DNA of 64,000 nt from Ignatzschineria ureiclastica (GCF_003121845.1 NZ_QEWQ01000002.1:62001-126000); one strand, 5' to 3'. Positions 8,999 to 18,899 are shown, counted from the first letter of the stretch. Numbers and translations are program-made. Notes: a model not told the origin generated them from the sequence alone.

Positions 8999-9901
8999 AT
9001 GATTATACAACAGACGCAAAGTTTCAAAACCAAACTCGGACTTACCCTTTGTCTTTTTCTCTCTTCATTTATGTCATTTGGCGTGGCCAAAGGGATGGAA
9101 GCGAAGTTCTCCGGCAATGAACTCCTAACGACTAAACTCGCTCAAGGAATGCAAATCAAAGATAAAAATCATGCTCGCGTGAAATCGATGATTGCAGATT
9201 TTGAGTCCCATAATCAGAGTTTATTTACCCATTTAGATGGAGAGGGCTTAGTGGTATTTAACTTTGTGGTACAAGAAGTTGAACGTCGTGGAATGCCTCT
9301 TGAAATTGCTTTTATTCCTTTAGTAGAGAGTGGTTATAAACCGAATGCTCGAAATGGTCAGCATATTGGTCTTTGGCAATTAAGTCCTGTTGCCGCTAAA
9401 ACATTTGGTATTCATGTTTCACCTAAATCAGATGGTCGTTTGAATTTGATCAAAGCAACCAATGGCGCTTTGGATTATCTTGAGTATCTTAATCGTCGTT
9501 TCGATGGTGATTGGCTCTTAACGATCGCAGCTTATAATGCAGGAGAAGGGCGCGTACTTCGTAGTATGAAGAAAAATCGCGAAGCAGGAAAACCGACTGA
9601 TTATTGGCACTTAGATCTCCCTGCAATTACGAAGGCTTATATTCCTAAAGTGTTAGCATTATCCGCGCTCTCTCTCAAAGAGCAGCGTTTTGATGTTGCG
9701 ATGGCGAATATCCCTCAATTGATTGAAGTGAAAGCCTCCAATAAAGCTAAATTGCTCAATACCGTCAAAAAACATGGTATTGATGATCAAACGATTAAGT
9801 ATTTTAATCCATCAGATGTCTATGCGAAAGATGGTTCATCTATTGTGATCCTGATGAAAGAGCTTTTAGATTTAGATGGGTTATCCTCTTATGCGCTGTA
9901 A
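8999..9901 (+). CDS. MltD-type membrane-bound lytic murein transglycosylase
   Basis: 300-aa exported protein with an N-terminal signal (hydrophobic LGLTLCLFLSSFMSFGV). The SLT domain (about residues 85-225) shows the catalytic Glu110 in IPLVESGY, then HIGLWQLSP and AAYNAGEGRV, the MltD/GH23 signature set. It cleaves peptidoglycan to 1,6-anhydro-muropeptides. It is shorter than E. coli MltD (about 450 aa) and no LysM repeats are present, so substrate anchoring must differ. No lipobox Cys is evident. It stands alone, divergent from aroQ and ending at a strong bidirectional terminator. Confidence 0.88.
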   Translation: MIIQQTQSFKTKLGLTLCLFLSSFMSFGVAKGMEAKFSGNELLTTKLAQGMQIKDKNHARVKSMIADFESHNQSLFTHLDGEGLVVFNFVVQEVERRGMPLEIAFIPLVESGYKPNARNGQHIGLWQLSPVAAKTFGIHVSPKSDGRLNLIKATNGALDYLEYLNRRFDGDWLLTIAAYNAGEGRVLRSMKKNREAGKPTDYWHLDLPAITKAYIPKVLALSALSLKEQRFDVAMANIPQLIEVKASNKAKLLNTVKKHGIDDQTIKYFNPSDVYAKDGSSIVILMKELLDLDGLSSYAL

Positions 9902-10000
9902 TATTATTGCAACTGATCATTGCATGCATATTTTTATCAACATATAAATTTTGTGTTTATGAGTATATATTCTGGCACTTGAGTGAAGTGTTGATCATGT

Positions 10001-10036
10001 AAAACGCTAGTCGATTTGGTAATTGACTAGCGTTTT
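10001..10036. terminator. Bidirectional terminator
   Basis: AAAACGCTAGTC pairs perfectly with GACTAGCGTTTT (12 bp), followed by TT on the plus strand and with A-tract symmetry for the minus strand. It separates the convergent transglycosylase and XdhC-like genes. Confidence 0.88.
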
Positions 10037-10064
10037 TTATTGCGATCAGAAAAGTGTTATTTTG

Positions 10065-11039
10065 CTATTTGCCATTCTTCGCTTTGACGATATCCGCCAT
10101 AATGGCGAGTGCAATCTCTGCGGGTGTCTTACTGCCAATGGGGAGTCCGATGGGGGCATGGATGCGTGACAGTTCTTGATCGGTAAAATCACTACAACTT
10201 TTTAACCGCTCCATACGGTTAGCACTATTGCGTTTAGAGCCCATTGCGCCGATATAGAAAGCAGGTGTTTCTAAGGCTGCTAACATGGTTAAATCATCGA
10301 TTCTAGGGTCATGCGTTAATGAAATAATCGCAGTTTGTGCAGAGATACTATTATTTTCTATATATTGGGCTGGGAATGTCTCTAAGAAGGTGATTCGCTC
10401 ATAGATCGGCAGATTTTTAAGTTGCCGGATCTCTTCTGCTCGATCATCGGCGACAATGACAGCAAATCCTAATTGATCAGCAAATTCCATACAATAGAGA
10501 CCCACTGCCGAGATCCCGGCGATAAAGAGAGTTGTATAGCTACGAATGGTTAATTCCATATGTGTCCCATGATGTTGAATAAAGGGAAGGTTATCCGCTT
10601 CTACGACTGTTTCTAGCGTAGGGTATTCTCCTAATATAACGGTTTTTTGCAAAATATCATGGCCTTTGAGTGCCGAAATCATGGTTTTTAAATAGACTAT
10701 TCTCTCATCAGAGGGCGTAATATATTCCACCAAGAGATCAATAGTACCGCCGCAAGGAAGGGTTGTAGTGGGTTTGAATTGCTCGCTCTGTTCGCCATAC
10801 ACAACCTCTTCACTCTTTTCAGTGAAAAATCCGGTCTGAATTTTTTCTAGGAAATCTTCTTCAATACAACCGCCAGAGAGCGAGCCGTAATATTGTCCAT
10901 TAGCATCTGCTACAAATAGTGCACCGGGTGAACGGGGGGCGGAGCCATAAGTATGCAGGACGGTCGCTAACCAAATGGGCCGATCTTGTTGTAACCATTG
11001 CAGAGCAGTTTCTAGAACTTGTAGATCGAGCATTTTCAT
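10065..11039 (-). CDS. XdhC/CoxI-family molybdenum-cofactor maturation protein
   Basis: 324-aa XdhC-like protein. The N-terminal XdhC/CoxI domain shows TYGSAPRSPGALFV and SLSGGCIEE; the C-terminal Rossmann-like domain has FIAGISAVG and a terminal TPAEIALAIMADIVKA. Proteins of this family bind the sulphurated molybdenum cofactor and help load it into xanthine-dehydrogenase-type enzymes. AGGAGATG stands upstream of the start at 11039. It is the last gene of the molybdenum hydroxylase operon, 71 bp after the MocA-like gene, which fits a role as private chaperone of that enzyme. Confidence 0.88.
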   Translation of the reverse strand: MKMLDLQVLETALQWLQQDRPIWLATVLHTYGSAPRSPGALFVADANGQYYGSLSGGCIEEDFLEKIQTGFFTEKSEEVVYGEQSEQFKPTTTLPCGGTIDLLVEYITPSDERIVYLKTMISALKGHDILQKTVILGEYPTLETVVEADNLPFIQHHGTHMELTIRSYTTLFIAGISAVGLYCMEFADQLGFAVIVADDRAEEIRQLKNLPIYERITFLETFPAQYIENNSISAQTAIISLTHDPRIDDLTMLAALETPAFYIGAMGSKRNSANRMERLKSCSDFTDQELSRIHAPIGLPIGSKTPAEIALAIMADIVKAKNGK

Positions 11040-11110
11040 AGAGCATCTCCTAATATTCGTAAAATTCCAAGGATTTTGGCTAATGATGATTGGGGCAAGC
11101 TATAACAATT

Positions 11111-11716
11111 TTAAATCGGGTGATACTGACAAAAATCTTCATAAGTATCGATATCTTGGGTGATTCCGGGATCTTCTAGGTATATTTTTTTGAGGGGATA
11201 TTTTTGCAGAATTTTCTGCGCTCCTTGATCACCACTTAATTGTAGTAATTCAGAAAAACAATGTTGCTGAAAGCCAACAGGATGCCCGGCAGTATCTTGG
11301 TAATAGGGGCGAACATTATGCTCAAGATATTGTGTTAAGGCGGTGATCACTTGTGTAAAACTATCCGCCTGAATAAAGGGAAGATCTGCCGGTAGAATGA
11401 GTACTGCCTTATAGTGCGGATTATGTTCTAAGGCAAAAGATAAGCCTTTTGCAATGCTTTCTCCTAACCCTTCACTTTGAATACTGATCTGTGGACTTGG
11501 CAGTGTACGAGCAATTTCGGCAATATTGGGTTCAAGTTGATTGGTCACAATCAAGATATTCTCAGGAGTCATAACTTGGTATGCCTGTTGATAGCTCTTC
11601 TCTAGCATCGTTTGAGAATCTTGATCCGCCATGGCTAATTTATGTCGTGGCGGATAAGGGCAGCTTGCTTTGAATCGTTCACTGAAACCGGCTGCCATTA
11701 GTAGTAATGCAATCAT
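11111..11716 (-). CDS. MocA-like molybdenum cofactor nucleotidyltransferase
   Basis: 201-aa NTP-transferase with the Rossmann-type start LLLMAAGFSERF and a Lys (HKLA) for the nucleotide phosphates, ILPADLPF for metal binding and a later HPVGF motif. Relatives MocA and MobA attach CMP or GMP to molybdopterin; enzymes of the xanthine dehydrogenase family with a separate [2Fe-2S] subunit in bacteria use the CMP form, so MocA activity is the likelier one. Context (hydroxylase upstream, XdhC downstream) supports this. The G-rich loop is less regular than in E. coli MocA (GFSERF, then an inserted CPYPPR). Confidence 0.8.
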   Translation of the reverse strand: MIALLLMAAGFSERFKASCPYPPRHKLAMADQDSQTMLEKSYQQAYQVMTPENILIVTNQLEPNIAEIARTLPSPQISIQSEGLGESIAKGLSFALEHNPHYKAVLILPADLPFIQADSFTQVITALTQYLEHNVRPYYQDTAGHPVGFQQHCFSELLQLSGDQGAQKILQKYPLKKIYLEDPGITQDIDTYEDFCQYHPI

Positions 11717-11743
11717 AGTACCTTCTTGCCTTTGATCAACAAA

Positions 11744-11825
11744 AAGGAAAGAATCTTTATCTATAGATGATTAAGGATCAATCAATGATCGAATAATCTA
11801 TCATTTCAATTTGGATTCTTTCCTT
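11744..11825. repeat. Long inverted repeat between the cytochrome and MocA-like genes
   Basis: AAGGAAAGAATC (11744-11755) and GATTCTTTCCTT (11814-11825) are perfect 12-bp complements. The 58-bp interior contains its own short dyad GATCA/TGATC. On the transcript this would form a stem-loop between two cistrons of the molybdenum operon; a small palindromic repeat is the alternative. Confidence 0.7.
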
Positions 11826-11924
11826 GTGTATTAAATCTTCCTTACCATCCTTATCTTCTTGCTCTTCTGCTCTTGATATGAAAGATAAAGAGAGCAAAGA
11901 GAAAGAGAGCGATTTTCAGGTGAA

Positions 11925-13172
11925 TTAACGTAACGCTTTCACCTCATGACTTGTGACATCGCCGGGAAGATCTGCATAAGCGGTTCGTAGATAATTGACT
12001 AATGTGGCAATCTCTTCGTCTGTTAGCTCATTTTTAAAAGAGGGCATAGATTGGAAACGCTCATAGTTCGGGAATGTTTGCCAAGGAAGTCCTTCTAAAA
12101 TAGCGGTAATCAGATTATGGCTATCCGGATTGTTGATCGTACTGTTGCCGATCATTGAAACTGCGACACTAGGTTTTCCTAAGCCATCATCATTATGGCA
12201 ACCGGCACACATATTGAGATAGAGATCTCGTCCCGGCGTTCCAACTGCGACCTCTTTGGTAGCGATCTCTCTAGGCGCAAGCGGTCTGTCACCCATGAGA
12301 TAGGTTGCTACAGCATCGATATCACTTTCAGAGAGATATTGCGTACTATTTTTAATAACTAAATACATATCACTAAAAGCAGAACCCTGTGGTGCAATAC
12401 CTTCTTTGAAATAGGTTTTTAGATCTGCTTTGGTCCAACCTCGTTCCGCAAGGCCTTTAGGGGTAATGTTAGGTGCTTGGAAACTGCCCAGAATACCGCC
12501 TTGGAGGAGTTTATCGCGCTCTAATTCCCCTAACTCTCCCATTGGAGAATGACACATAGCGCAGTGGCCTAAGGTGTCTACAATATATTTACCTTGCTTC
12601 CATGCCTCTGAATCCCCTTCAGAGATCGCTGGTAAAGGGGTTTTATCGAGGAATAGTAGATTCCAACCCATTAGCATCATGCGCTGATTAAAGGGAAATC
12701 CGAGTTCATTCTCAGGAATAGCAACATCAATCGCCGGAATCGACATGAGATAAGCGTAGAGTGCATCAGAATCTTCTCGAGTGATATTGGTAAAGTAAGT
12801 GTAGGGCATCGCTGGATAGAGATTGCGATTAGGAGGCGCGACACCTTCAGTCATTGCGCGATAAAAATCATCACTTGTCCAACGACCAATGCCATAATCA
12901 GCAGAGGGGGTTAAGTTGCTACTATATAATAGACCAAAAGGGGTATCCATCGCATAACCACCGGCAAGCATAGCGCCGTTTTCAGCAGTATGACAAGAAG
13001 CACAATCCCCTAGTTTTGCTAAATACTCACCACGTTGGATCTGCTCTTTAGAGGCATGACTTGTTTGAAGCGGTGTATCGGGTGTTCTGCGCTCTTCCCA
13101 GGAGAAAAAGGCAATAACGGCCACCATAATGATAATGACCACATAGATAATGTAACGAAATTTTATTTTCAT
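11925..13172 (-). CDS. Membrane-anchored tri-haem cytochrome c subunit
   Basis: 415-aa protein with an N-terminal membrane segment (YIIYVVIIIMVAVIAFFSW) and three CXXCH haem sites: CASCH near residue 57, CAMCH near 205 and CAGCH near 328, each followed downstream by a Met-containing axial-ligand region. This is the layout of the cytochrome subunit of alcohol dehydrogenase AdhB and of isoquinoline-oxidoreductase-type hydroxylases. It should accept electrons from the [2Fe-2S] subunit in the periplasm and pass them to quinone or oxidase. AAGGAT precedes the start, 5 bp after the [2Fe-2S] gene. Confidence 0.9.
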   Translation of the reverse strand: MKIKFRYIIYVVIIIMVAVIAFFSWEERRTPDTPLQTSHASKEQIQRGEYLAKLGDCASCHTAENGAMLAGGYAMDTPFGLLYSSNLTPSADYGIGRWTSDDFYRAMTEGVAPPNRNLYPAMPYTYFTNITREDSDALYAYLMSIPAIDVAIPENELGFPFNQRMMLMGWNLLFLDKTPLPAISEGDSEAWKQGKYIVDTLGHCAMCHSPMGELGELERDKLLQGGILGSFQAPNITPKGLAERGWTKADLKTYFKEGIAPQGSAFSDMYLVIKNSTQYLSESDIDAVATYLMGDRPLAPREIATKEVAVGTPGRDLYLNMCAGCHNDDGLGKPSVAVSMIGNSTINNPDSHNLITAILEGLPWQTFPNYERFQSMPSFKNELTDEEIATLVNYLRTAYADLPGDVTSHEVKALR

Positions 13173-13177
13173 AAGGT

Positions 13178-13735
13178 CTATCCTTTAATTAATCCCGGGG
13201 TAGCGAGTACTAAATCTCTGACTGCTTCATAGTAGCGAACATAACCGGTACAGCGACAGATATGATCATTAAGGGCTGTTTCAATAGCCCCTTCTAAATC
13301 GGCTCTTGGAATGGGATTTTTTGCTAACTGTTCCATAAATATTGTCGTAGCATTGACAAATCCGGGAGTGCAATAGCCACATTGAAAGCTAAAATGATCC
13401 ATAAAGGCTTTCTGAACAGGCGAAGGAATCACTTCACCTGACTTATCTTTATGGGCAATTCCTTCAATGGTGCGAACTGTTTTACCGTTAAAGAAGTGAG
13501 CGCCGGTAATACAGGTACGCATCTCTTCACTGGTACCGTCAGGGTGATCGACAATAATGACACAAGCGTGGCAAATGCCTTGACCACATCCCATTCTGGA
13601 TCCCGTCAAGTTGAGATATTCATGCAGAAAATCGAGCATCACAATCCCTTCAGGAACATCAATGGGGCCGACTTTTTCGCCATTAATGGTTAATGTTATT
13701 GGTTTAAAAACCATTGTGCTTTGTGCATCTGTCAT
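13178..13735 (-). CDS. [2Fe-2S] subunit of a molybdenum hydroxylase
   Basis: 185-aa small subunit of the xanthine dehydrogenase/IorA type. The plant-type cluster motif (MGCGQGICHAC, then MRTC) is at about residues 50-80 and the second helical cluster site (QCGYC, then CRCTGY) at about 125-165. It wires the molybdenum site to the cytochrome. It has no export signal of its own, so it probably travels through the Tat system bound to the large subunit, as in related periplasmic hydroxylases. Its start overlaps the large-subunit stop in ATGA, with GGAG 8 nt upstream. Confidence 0.93.
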   Translation of the reverse strand: MTDAQSTMVFKPITLTINGEKVGPIDVPEGIVMLDFLHEYLNLTGSRMGCGQGICHACVIIVDHPDGTSEEMRTCITGAHFFNGKTVRTIEGIAHKDKSGEVIPSPVQKAFMDHFSFQCGYCTPGFVNATTIFMEQLAKNPIPRADLEGAIETALNDHICRCTGYVRYYEAVRDLVLATPGLIKG

Positions 13736-16533
13736 TTGAGAATCTCCAAAATATCTTGCGGTAATATGGGGTGTTTATTGAAGTAATGGCCAGTGCCTGC
13801 GGCGATTGCATTGGTAATTGCAGATACAACCGGAATCATGGGTACTTCAGCCATGCCTTTGGGGGGATCGGTTTCAGAGAGCGGCGGTAAAACCTCGCGC
13901 GTCTGTTTCCAAACTGCCACATCACTCGCAAGCGGTAGACGATAGCGGTTAAAGTTCCATGTACCATTGCCGGGACCATCTTCATAAAGCGGGAGATACT
14001 CATGCAATGCATGACCAATGCCCATAGCAACACCGCCTTCAATCTGCCCTGAAACTAGTTGAGGAACAATCATATTGCCACATTCAACAACGGTATGATG
14101 ATCAAGTAGATCAACAACGCCAGTTGCTCGGTCAATGGCTACTTCTACAGATGTTGCCACCGCAGTGTAGTAAGTAACACCGGCATTATTACGACGTGTT
14201 TTGGGATAGAAGACAGAGACTCGGGGGGCGACTTTATACTCGTCTTGATTTCCCCAACGAAGTGAAAGACCATCGAGCGCATAGCGAGTTGGAGCGGCTT
14301 GATCATCGATGGCAAAATCAGCATGAGCCCATTGCCAACGGTTAAAGCCATGACCTACCACCGCTGTTAAGCCATTTTGTTCGTAGATCCGTTTTGCAAT
14401 ACGTTCTAAAGGTAGCGGTTCTAAACCATCCGCAGTTAAACCTTTAGCGGTCCATCTTGCATCTTCTTTACGAACGGTTAAAGGTGTCGCTTGTCCACCG
14501 CCGATCCCTTCAGACCAAATCGACATCGCGGCCGGCCAGATACCATAATCAAAGAGTACTCGAGCTGATTCTGAAGTGACGTGAGAGAAGAAGTAAGCAG
14601 AGTTACTTGCGCTCGATGGAGAGGAAAGAAAAGGTGTCCAAAGTGGGTCTTTCTCTAATTGATCCTGCTCTTCTTGGGTAATGGTTTCAGGGCTAATGGT
14701 CATATAGAGCGGTAAAAGAGGCCATTCTGTAGTGCCATAAGTCGATTGATCAGCGGGCTTACCGAGATATTTCGCTAATAGTACTGATTGTGAAGTGGAC
14801 ATCCCAGTGCCGATCTCAATACCACTATGCCAGAGGCGAAGATCCCCATTTCGACCAAGTTCGATACGGGCAAAAGAGGCTTCTTGTCCTGTACCATAAT
14901 CTTTCTGAACACAAGAGATCCCCGTTGCGAAAATTTTTCCGGGATTGGCTTTCTCATATTCTGCTTTTCGTTTTGCTCGATCTTTCCAGATCGCTTGTTC
15001 AGCACAAGCAGTTAATACTTCTTCACCGCGCATCATCCCGCCAGGAATAGCGCCTTGAGTATTTTTCATACCTGATTTCATCAGATTATTGAGACGAAAG
15101 GCAACAGGATCGACATTCAAAAGTTTTGCCGCTTCATCCATTAGCGTATCCATCGCCGGCATTGCCTGCAATGTTCCATAACCGCGGGCAGAACCTGCAT
15201 CGACCGCACGAGAGGCGATACCAACTGCTGCAAGATCGCTTTTAGGAATATAGTAAATTCCTTGGACTCCTGTTGCACCTACGGCCATAACGCCGGGTGT
15301 AAAATTACAGCGCCCACCGCCATTACCGATAAATTTCCCGGTAAAAGCTTCAATTTTGTGGGTCTTTTTGTTCACTGCCATTTTGAAGTGCATATCAAAG
15401 GCATGACGCTTGAGTGCCGATTGGAACTGCTCATAACGGTCATTTGCAAGTCTTACAGGACGACCATCGCCATAAAGAGTTGCCATTGCACCATAAATAG
15501 GCTCAGGTGCATGGTCTTTTGAGCCATATCCCACTGTAAAGCAAGGATGTAAAAAGAGTTTTTTCATCTTAAATTGAGAGCGATTAATCATCTCAAGAAG
15601 TGAGTTCATCACCTCAAAAGGTGATTGAGCAGCCATCACAAGATGTAGCGCTTCATTCTCCGCATCATACCAACCATTGGAGTTATTCGGTTCCATCGCA
15701 CAAGTATCGATTGATTGAGAATAAAACATACGATCTAACACTAACCAATCTTCTGGCGGATTTTCGAGTTCTTTCGCTATTTGGTCGGCATAATACATAC
15801 CTTCCTCATCGAGCTTCCCACCTTCTCGACCTTCCGGCCAAACAGGAAGGTGTTTTTTGAATGAAGTAGGGGAGATTGAAATATCTTTAAGGCTAGAATA
15901 GGTATCAGGATCAAATGGATTATCCGCTCCCACTCGGACGCCGCGATAGGTTCCCCAAGGGTTACGCTCTACATATCCGGTATATTCACCCCATTTAATA
16001 ATATTATTTTTAAATTTAAGGGCATTTTTGGCAAAACGGAAACGATTAAAATCATGATAGATAAGAAGCGCTACTGCTTGACCTAAATATTGAGGGGTTT
16101 TACCTTCCGGCAATAACATATCATCGCCGAAGAAAGCAGGGAATGAGATCCCGTCACGTTCAAGATCGGCTGCAGTAACGATCTTATCAGGCATTAAGCC
16201 ATTCTCAAGTAGCGAGAGATCAAAACCTTGATAGATCTTATCTGCTTCTGTGACTCGAAGAAGCATCGCATGTGATTGGTTTTGGGGCCAATGGGGCATA
16301 TCTTTGGCACGAATATCCATTGAAAAGACCTTTTCCCCTTGAACTTTAGCGAGCGCATCCGTGCGGCACTCTACCTGATGAGTCTTAGGATTCCATTCGG
16401 GTGTTTGGAGAATATTTTCTTCAAAAAGAGCGGCAAATGCCGGGCTAAATGGCTGGGCAACATAAACGGTTACCCCACCAATGACCATACTTTTTAAAAA
16501 ATGTCTGCGAGATATCTGTGCTTTCAAAGTCAT
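13732..16533 (-). CDS. Tat-exported molybdopterin-binding large subunit, IorB/aldehyde-oxidase type
   Basis: 933-aa catalytic subunit of a molybdenum hydroxylase. The N terminus has a twin-arginine signal (SRRHFLK then a hydrophobic stretch ending AFA). Glycine-rich molybdopterin-binding stretches appear as FIGNGGGRCNF, AGSARGYGTLQ and GGGQATPL, and a VDPVAFRLNN motif follows; the family's C-terminal region (GQIEGGVAMGIGHAL) is clear, although the catalytic Glu is not identified with certainty. Members oxidise N-heterocycles, aldehydes or nicotinate-like compounds; the substrate cannot be read from the sequence. First gene of a five-gene operon. Confidence 0.9.
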   Translation of the reverse strand: MTLKAQISRRHFLKSMVIGGVTVYVAQPFSPAFAALFEENILQTPEWNPKTHQVECRTDALAKVQGEKVFSMDIRAKDMPHWPQNQSHAMLLRVTEADKIYQGFDLSLLENGLMPDKIVTAADLERDGISFPAFFGDDMLLPEGKTPQYLGQAVALLIYHDFNRFRFAKNALKFKNNIIKWGEYTGYVERNPWGTYRGVRVGADNPFDPDTYSSLKDISISPTSFKKHLPVWPEGREGGKLDEEGMYYADQIAKELENPPEDWLVLDRMFYSQSIDTCAMEPNNSNGWYDAENEALHLVMAAQSPFEVMNSLLEMINRSQFKMKKLFLHPCFTVGYGSKDHAPEPIYGAMATLYGDGRPVRLANDRYEQFQSALKRHAFDMHFKMAVNKKTHKIEAFTGKFIGNGGGRCNFTPGVMAVGATGVQGIYYIPKSDLAAVGIASRAVDAGSARGYGTLQAMPAMDTLMDEAAKLLNVDPVAFRLNNLMKSGMKNTQGAIPGGMMRGEEVLTACAEQAIWKDRAKRKAEYEKANPGKIFATGISCVQKDYGTGQEASFARIELGRNGDLRLWHSGIEIGTGMSTSQSVLLAKYLGKPADQSTYGTTEWPLLPLYMTISPETITQEEQDQLEKDPLWTPFLSSPSSASNSAYFFSHVTSESARVLFDYGIWPAAMSIWSEGIGGGQATPLTVRKEDARWTAKGLTADGLEPLPLERIAKRIYEQNGLTAVVGHGFNRWQWAHADFAIDDQAAPTRYALDGLSLRWGNQDEYKVAPRVSVFYPKTRRNNAGVTYYTAVATSVEVAIDRATGVVDLLDHHTVVECGNMIVPQLVSGQIEGGVAMGIGHALHEYLPLYEDGPGNGTWNFNRYRLPLASDVAVWKQTREVLPPLSETDPPKGMAEVPMIPVVSAITNAIAAGTGHYFNKHPILPQDILEILK

Positions 16534-16860
16534 TCACCTCTTTTGTTTAAAATTGATATAATTTTACAATTATACCTGTAGTTATGACATTTTTTCAAAA
16601 TATTGACATTTAAGAATAAGATACTATTTAGGTATACTTCTTATGTTTTCTTTTTTGTATTTTAGATAATTAATAGATATCAGCGTTATTTTTCATTAAG
16701 CCTTTATGTTTATCCAATGATGCTTACTCAACTATATCTACTAAACTTCTTTCTGTAACAGATATAGGAAGATATAGGACAAAGGCATAAGGTCGTAGAC
16801 TCTAGCAGTTACAATTGAAGGTTTCACTGAATGTAATGAGATTGATAAAAGGATAAGTAG
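16534..16860. other. Divergent intergenic region, hydroxylase operon / ynaI
   Basis: 327 AT-rich bases between divergent genes. On the plus strand TTGACA (16603-16608) with TATTTA 16 nt later is a plausible sigma-70 promoter, over 200 bp before ynaI. No regulator gene or clear operator is seen. Confidence 0.35.
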
Positions 16861-18009
16861 ATGAACCAAACATTAATCACCAAATATGAGTATGGGCTAG
16901 GGCTGATTGCAATCTGCTTTGCTGTGCTGATGCTCTTTGAATTTTTTGCTAGGAGACAGAAACTCGGTATACGGGCGATTATTATTCATCTTGTACTCAC
17001 CGGAATTCTCTGCGCAATTGTAAGCTTAACGGCAGAGTATATGCAGATGGCGATTAAAGATTTTAAGGTGAAATTCATCACGTCTCAAACCATCTATTTT
17101 TTTCAAATTCTACTGATTACCCTCATTATTATGCGTACTATCTTCTTCTTGCTTAATCGCTTAGAAGCTCGGCAAGTGGCTAAGGGTGCGGATCGAACTT
17201 CAGCAAGGATTATTACGCGGGTTTTTAAAATTCTGATCTTCTTTGTCATTCTTCTGCTTTTTGGAGAGCGCTTTGGCATGAGTCTATCAGGGCTACTAAC
17301 TTTCGGTGGGATTGGTGGTATTGCGATCGGGATGGCGAGTAAGGATATTTTGAGTAATTTCTTTTCTGGTGTAATGCTCTATTTTGATCGTCCTTTTAAC
17401 ATTGGCGATTGGGTTAGTTCTCCTGATCGGCAAATAGAGGGGACGGTTATGGAGATCGGTTGGCGAATCACCAAAATTATGACCTTTGATCATCGTCCTC
17501 TCTATATTCCTAACTCGGTATTTTCGACGATTAGTGTAGAGAATCCCGGAAGAATGACGAATCGTAGAATTAAAACAGAGCTCGGTTTGCGCTATCAAGA
17601 TGCCGATAAAATTGGCATTATTACTAGTGAGATCAGAACAATGTTACAAAATCATCCAAAGATTGATACCAAACAGACACTTTTAGTCTATTTTAATGAG
17701 TTTGCAGATTCATCATTGAATATCATGATCTATTGTTTTACAAAAACTGTAAAATGGGCCGAATGGCTTGAGTATCAACAAGATGTGTATTTAAAAATGA
17801 TTGAGATTGTTCATCAACATGGTGCTGATTTTGCCTTCCCGTCACAGACGGTTTATCTTGATAATGATGATGCGCCCGTAAAACTCGATATCTCTCTTGT
17901 GAATAGTGATAAAGGTGCAGATATGGCGAATCAGTTAGCGGCAGCTGCAGGGAAATCAGAAAGTGAAACGGTAGTAAAAGGTCGTGTAGATCAGAATCAA
18001 TCATCATAA
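16861..18009 (+). CDS. ynaI: YnaI-type low-conductance mechanosensitive channel
   Basis: 382-aa inner-membrane MscS-family channel that opens under membrane tension. Several N-terminal helices (about residues 10-30, 38-60, 75-100 and 118-140) precede the pore helix and the family core [19 protein letters not shown], followed by the cytoplasmic beta domain entry [10 protein letters not shown]. The helix count and that wording match YnaI rather than the three-helix MscS. The tail after residue 350 is polar and Ser/Gln-rich. AAAGGAT precedes the start. Single gene, ending at a strong terminator shared with hutC. Confidence 0.9.
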   Translation: MNQTLITKYEYGLGLIAICFAVLMLFEFFARRQKLGIRAIIIHLVLTGILCAIVSLTAEYMQMAIKDFKVKFITSQTIYFFQILLITLIIMRTIFFLLNRLEARQVAKGADRTSARIITRVFKILIFFVILLLFGERFGMSLSGLLTFGGIGGIAIGMASKDILSNFFSGVMLYFDRPFNIGDWVSSPDRQIEGTVMEIGWRITKIMTFDHRPLYIPNSVFSTISVENPGRMTNRRIKTELGLRYQDADKIGIITSEIRTMLQNHPKIDTKQTLLVYFNEFADSSLNIMIYCFTKTVKWAEWLEYQQDVYLKMIEIVHQHGADFAFPSQTVYLDNDDAPVKLDISLVNSDKGADMANQLAAAAGKSESETVVKGRVDQNQSS

Positions 18010-18046
18010 TCGTAACCATCATCATTAAGTGTTACGAGACGAATAT

Positions 18047-18074
18047 AAAAAGAGGCTCTTTAAAGCCTCTTTTT
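18047..18074. terminator. Bidirectional terminator between ynaI and hutC
   Basis: Perfect AAAAAGAGGC / GCCTCTTTTT stem with an 8-nt loop, usable from both strands. Confidence 0.9.
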
Positions 18075-18110
18075 ATATGCCTGTCTTTGCAGGATATTAA
18101 TCGGAAAAGA

Positions 18111-18815
18111 CTACTCATAATCTCGACTAAAGAAGTATTTATAACGAATTCCCGGCGCGATAAAGCTCGAAAGACTAATAATATTGTGCTTATCCCAAGT
18201 TCTGCGAGTAATGTATAGGCAAGGTTCTCCTTCAGCAATATCTAGGAGATCGGCATTTTTTTCAGTACAAGCAACAGCTTCAATTGTCTGTTCCATGCGG
18301 CTTAAACCATGTTTCTCCAAGAGATAGCCTGTTGGTGTTATTGTGGTAAAGTCTTGTTGAATAAAATCAGGGACAAAAACGGGATTAATATAACGATTCT
18401 CTAACATTAAAGAACGTTCATTCTCATAGTGGATTAACTGGCAATAATAGACATTTGCACCTGTGTGAATCCCTAAGCCTAATGCAATTTTTTCATCGGC
18501 GGGTAATGAGCGAAGCGCTAAAACCTTTGCGCTATAACGATTACCTCGAGCGATCACCTCTTTTTGAATATCGCCGATATTAGTAGGAGAGGTCGCTGAT
18601 TTTTGCCCTGTGACAAAAGTGCCTTTACCAGGTGTTCTTGTGAGCACATTTTGCGCAGTTAAATCTTGGATGGCACGATTGACCGTCATCCGACTAACAC
18701 TGAATTTCTCTGCAAGTTCCAATTCTGTAGGGATTTGTGAACCTGCCGGAAATTCACCTGCCGTAATATTATTGAGTATATAGTTTTTGATACTTTTAAA
18801 TTTAGGAATCGCCAT
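18111..18815 (-). CDS. hutC: GntR-family histidine utilisation repressor
   Basis: 234-aa regulator with an N-terminal winged helix (about residues 1-72; ELAEKFSVSRMTVNRAIQDL recognition region followed by RTPGKGTFV wing) and a C-terminal UTRA ligand domain ending RYKYFFSRDY. HutC proteins repress hut genes and respond to urocanate. It is divergent from hutU. Candidate TGT-N4-ACA-type operators lie at 19143 and, less perfect, 18884, which would allow repression of hutU and autoregulation. No convincing Shine-Dalgarno precedes the ATG. Confidence 0.93.
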   Translation of the reverse strand: MAIPKFKSIKNYILNNITAGEFPAGSQIPTELELAEKFSVSRMTVNRAIQDLTAQNVLTRTPGKGTFVTGQKSATSPTNIGDIQKEVIARGNRYSAKVLALRSLPADEKIALGLGIHTGANVYYCQLIHYENERSLMLENRYINPVFVPDFIQQDFTTITPTGYLLEKHGLSRMEQTIEAVACTEKNADLLDIAEGEPCLYITRRTWDKHNIISLSSFIAPGIRYKYFFSRDYE

Positions 18816-18883
18816 CGTTTTAATATCTATCTGCGCTAAGAATTGATGAATTGAAAATGAATTTAAGTCGAAACAGTTGTGTG

Positions 18884-18899
18884 AAATGTCTGTTCAATA
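18884..18899. promoter_or_regulatory. Weak candidate HutC site near hutC
   Basis: AAATGTCTGTTCAATA matches the stronger site at 19143 at its first eight bases but only loosely in the second half. It is about 70 bp upstream of the hutC start. Confidence 0.3.

Noticed and set aside
14790-15050. Long open frames on the plus strand opposite the molybdenum large-subunit gene
   Set aside because: They are antisense shadows of a well-supported gene, have no ribosome sites and show no domain resemblance.
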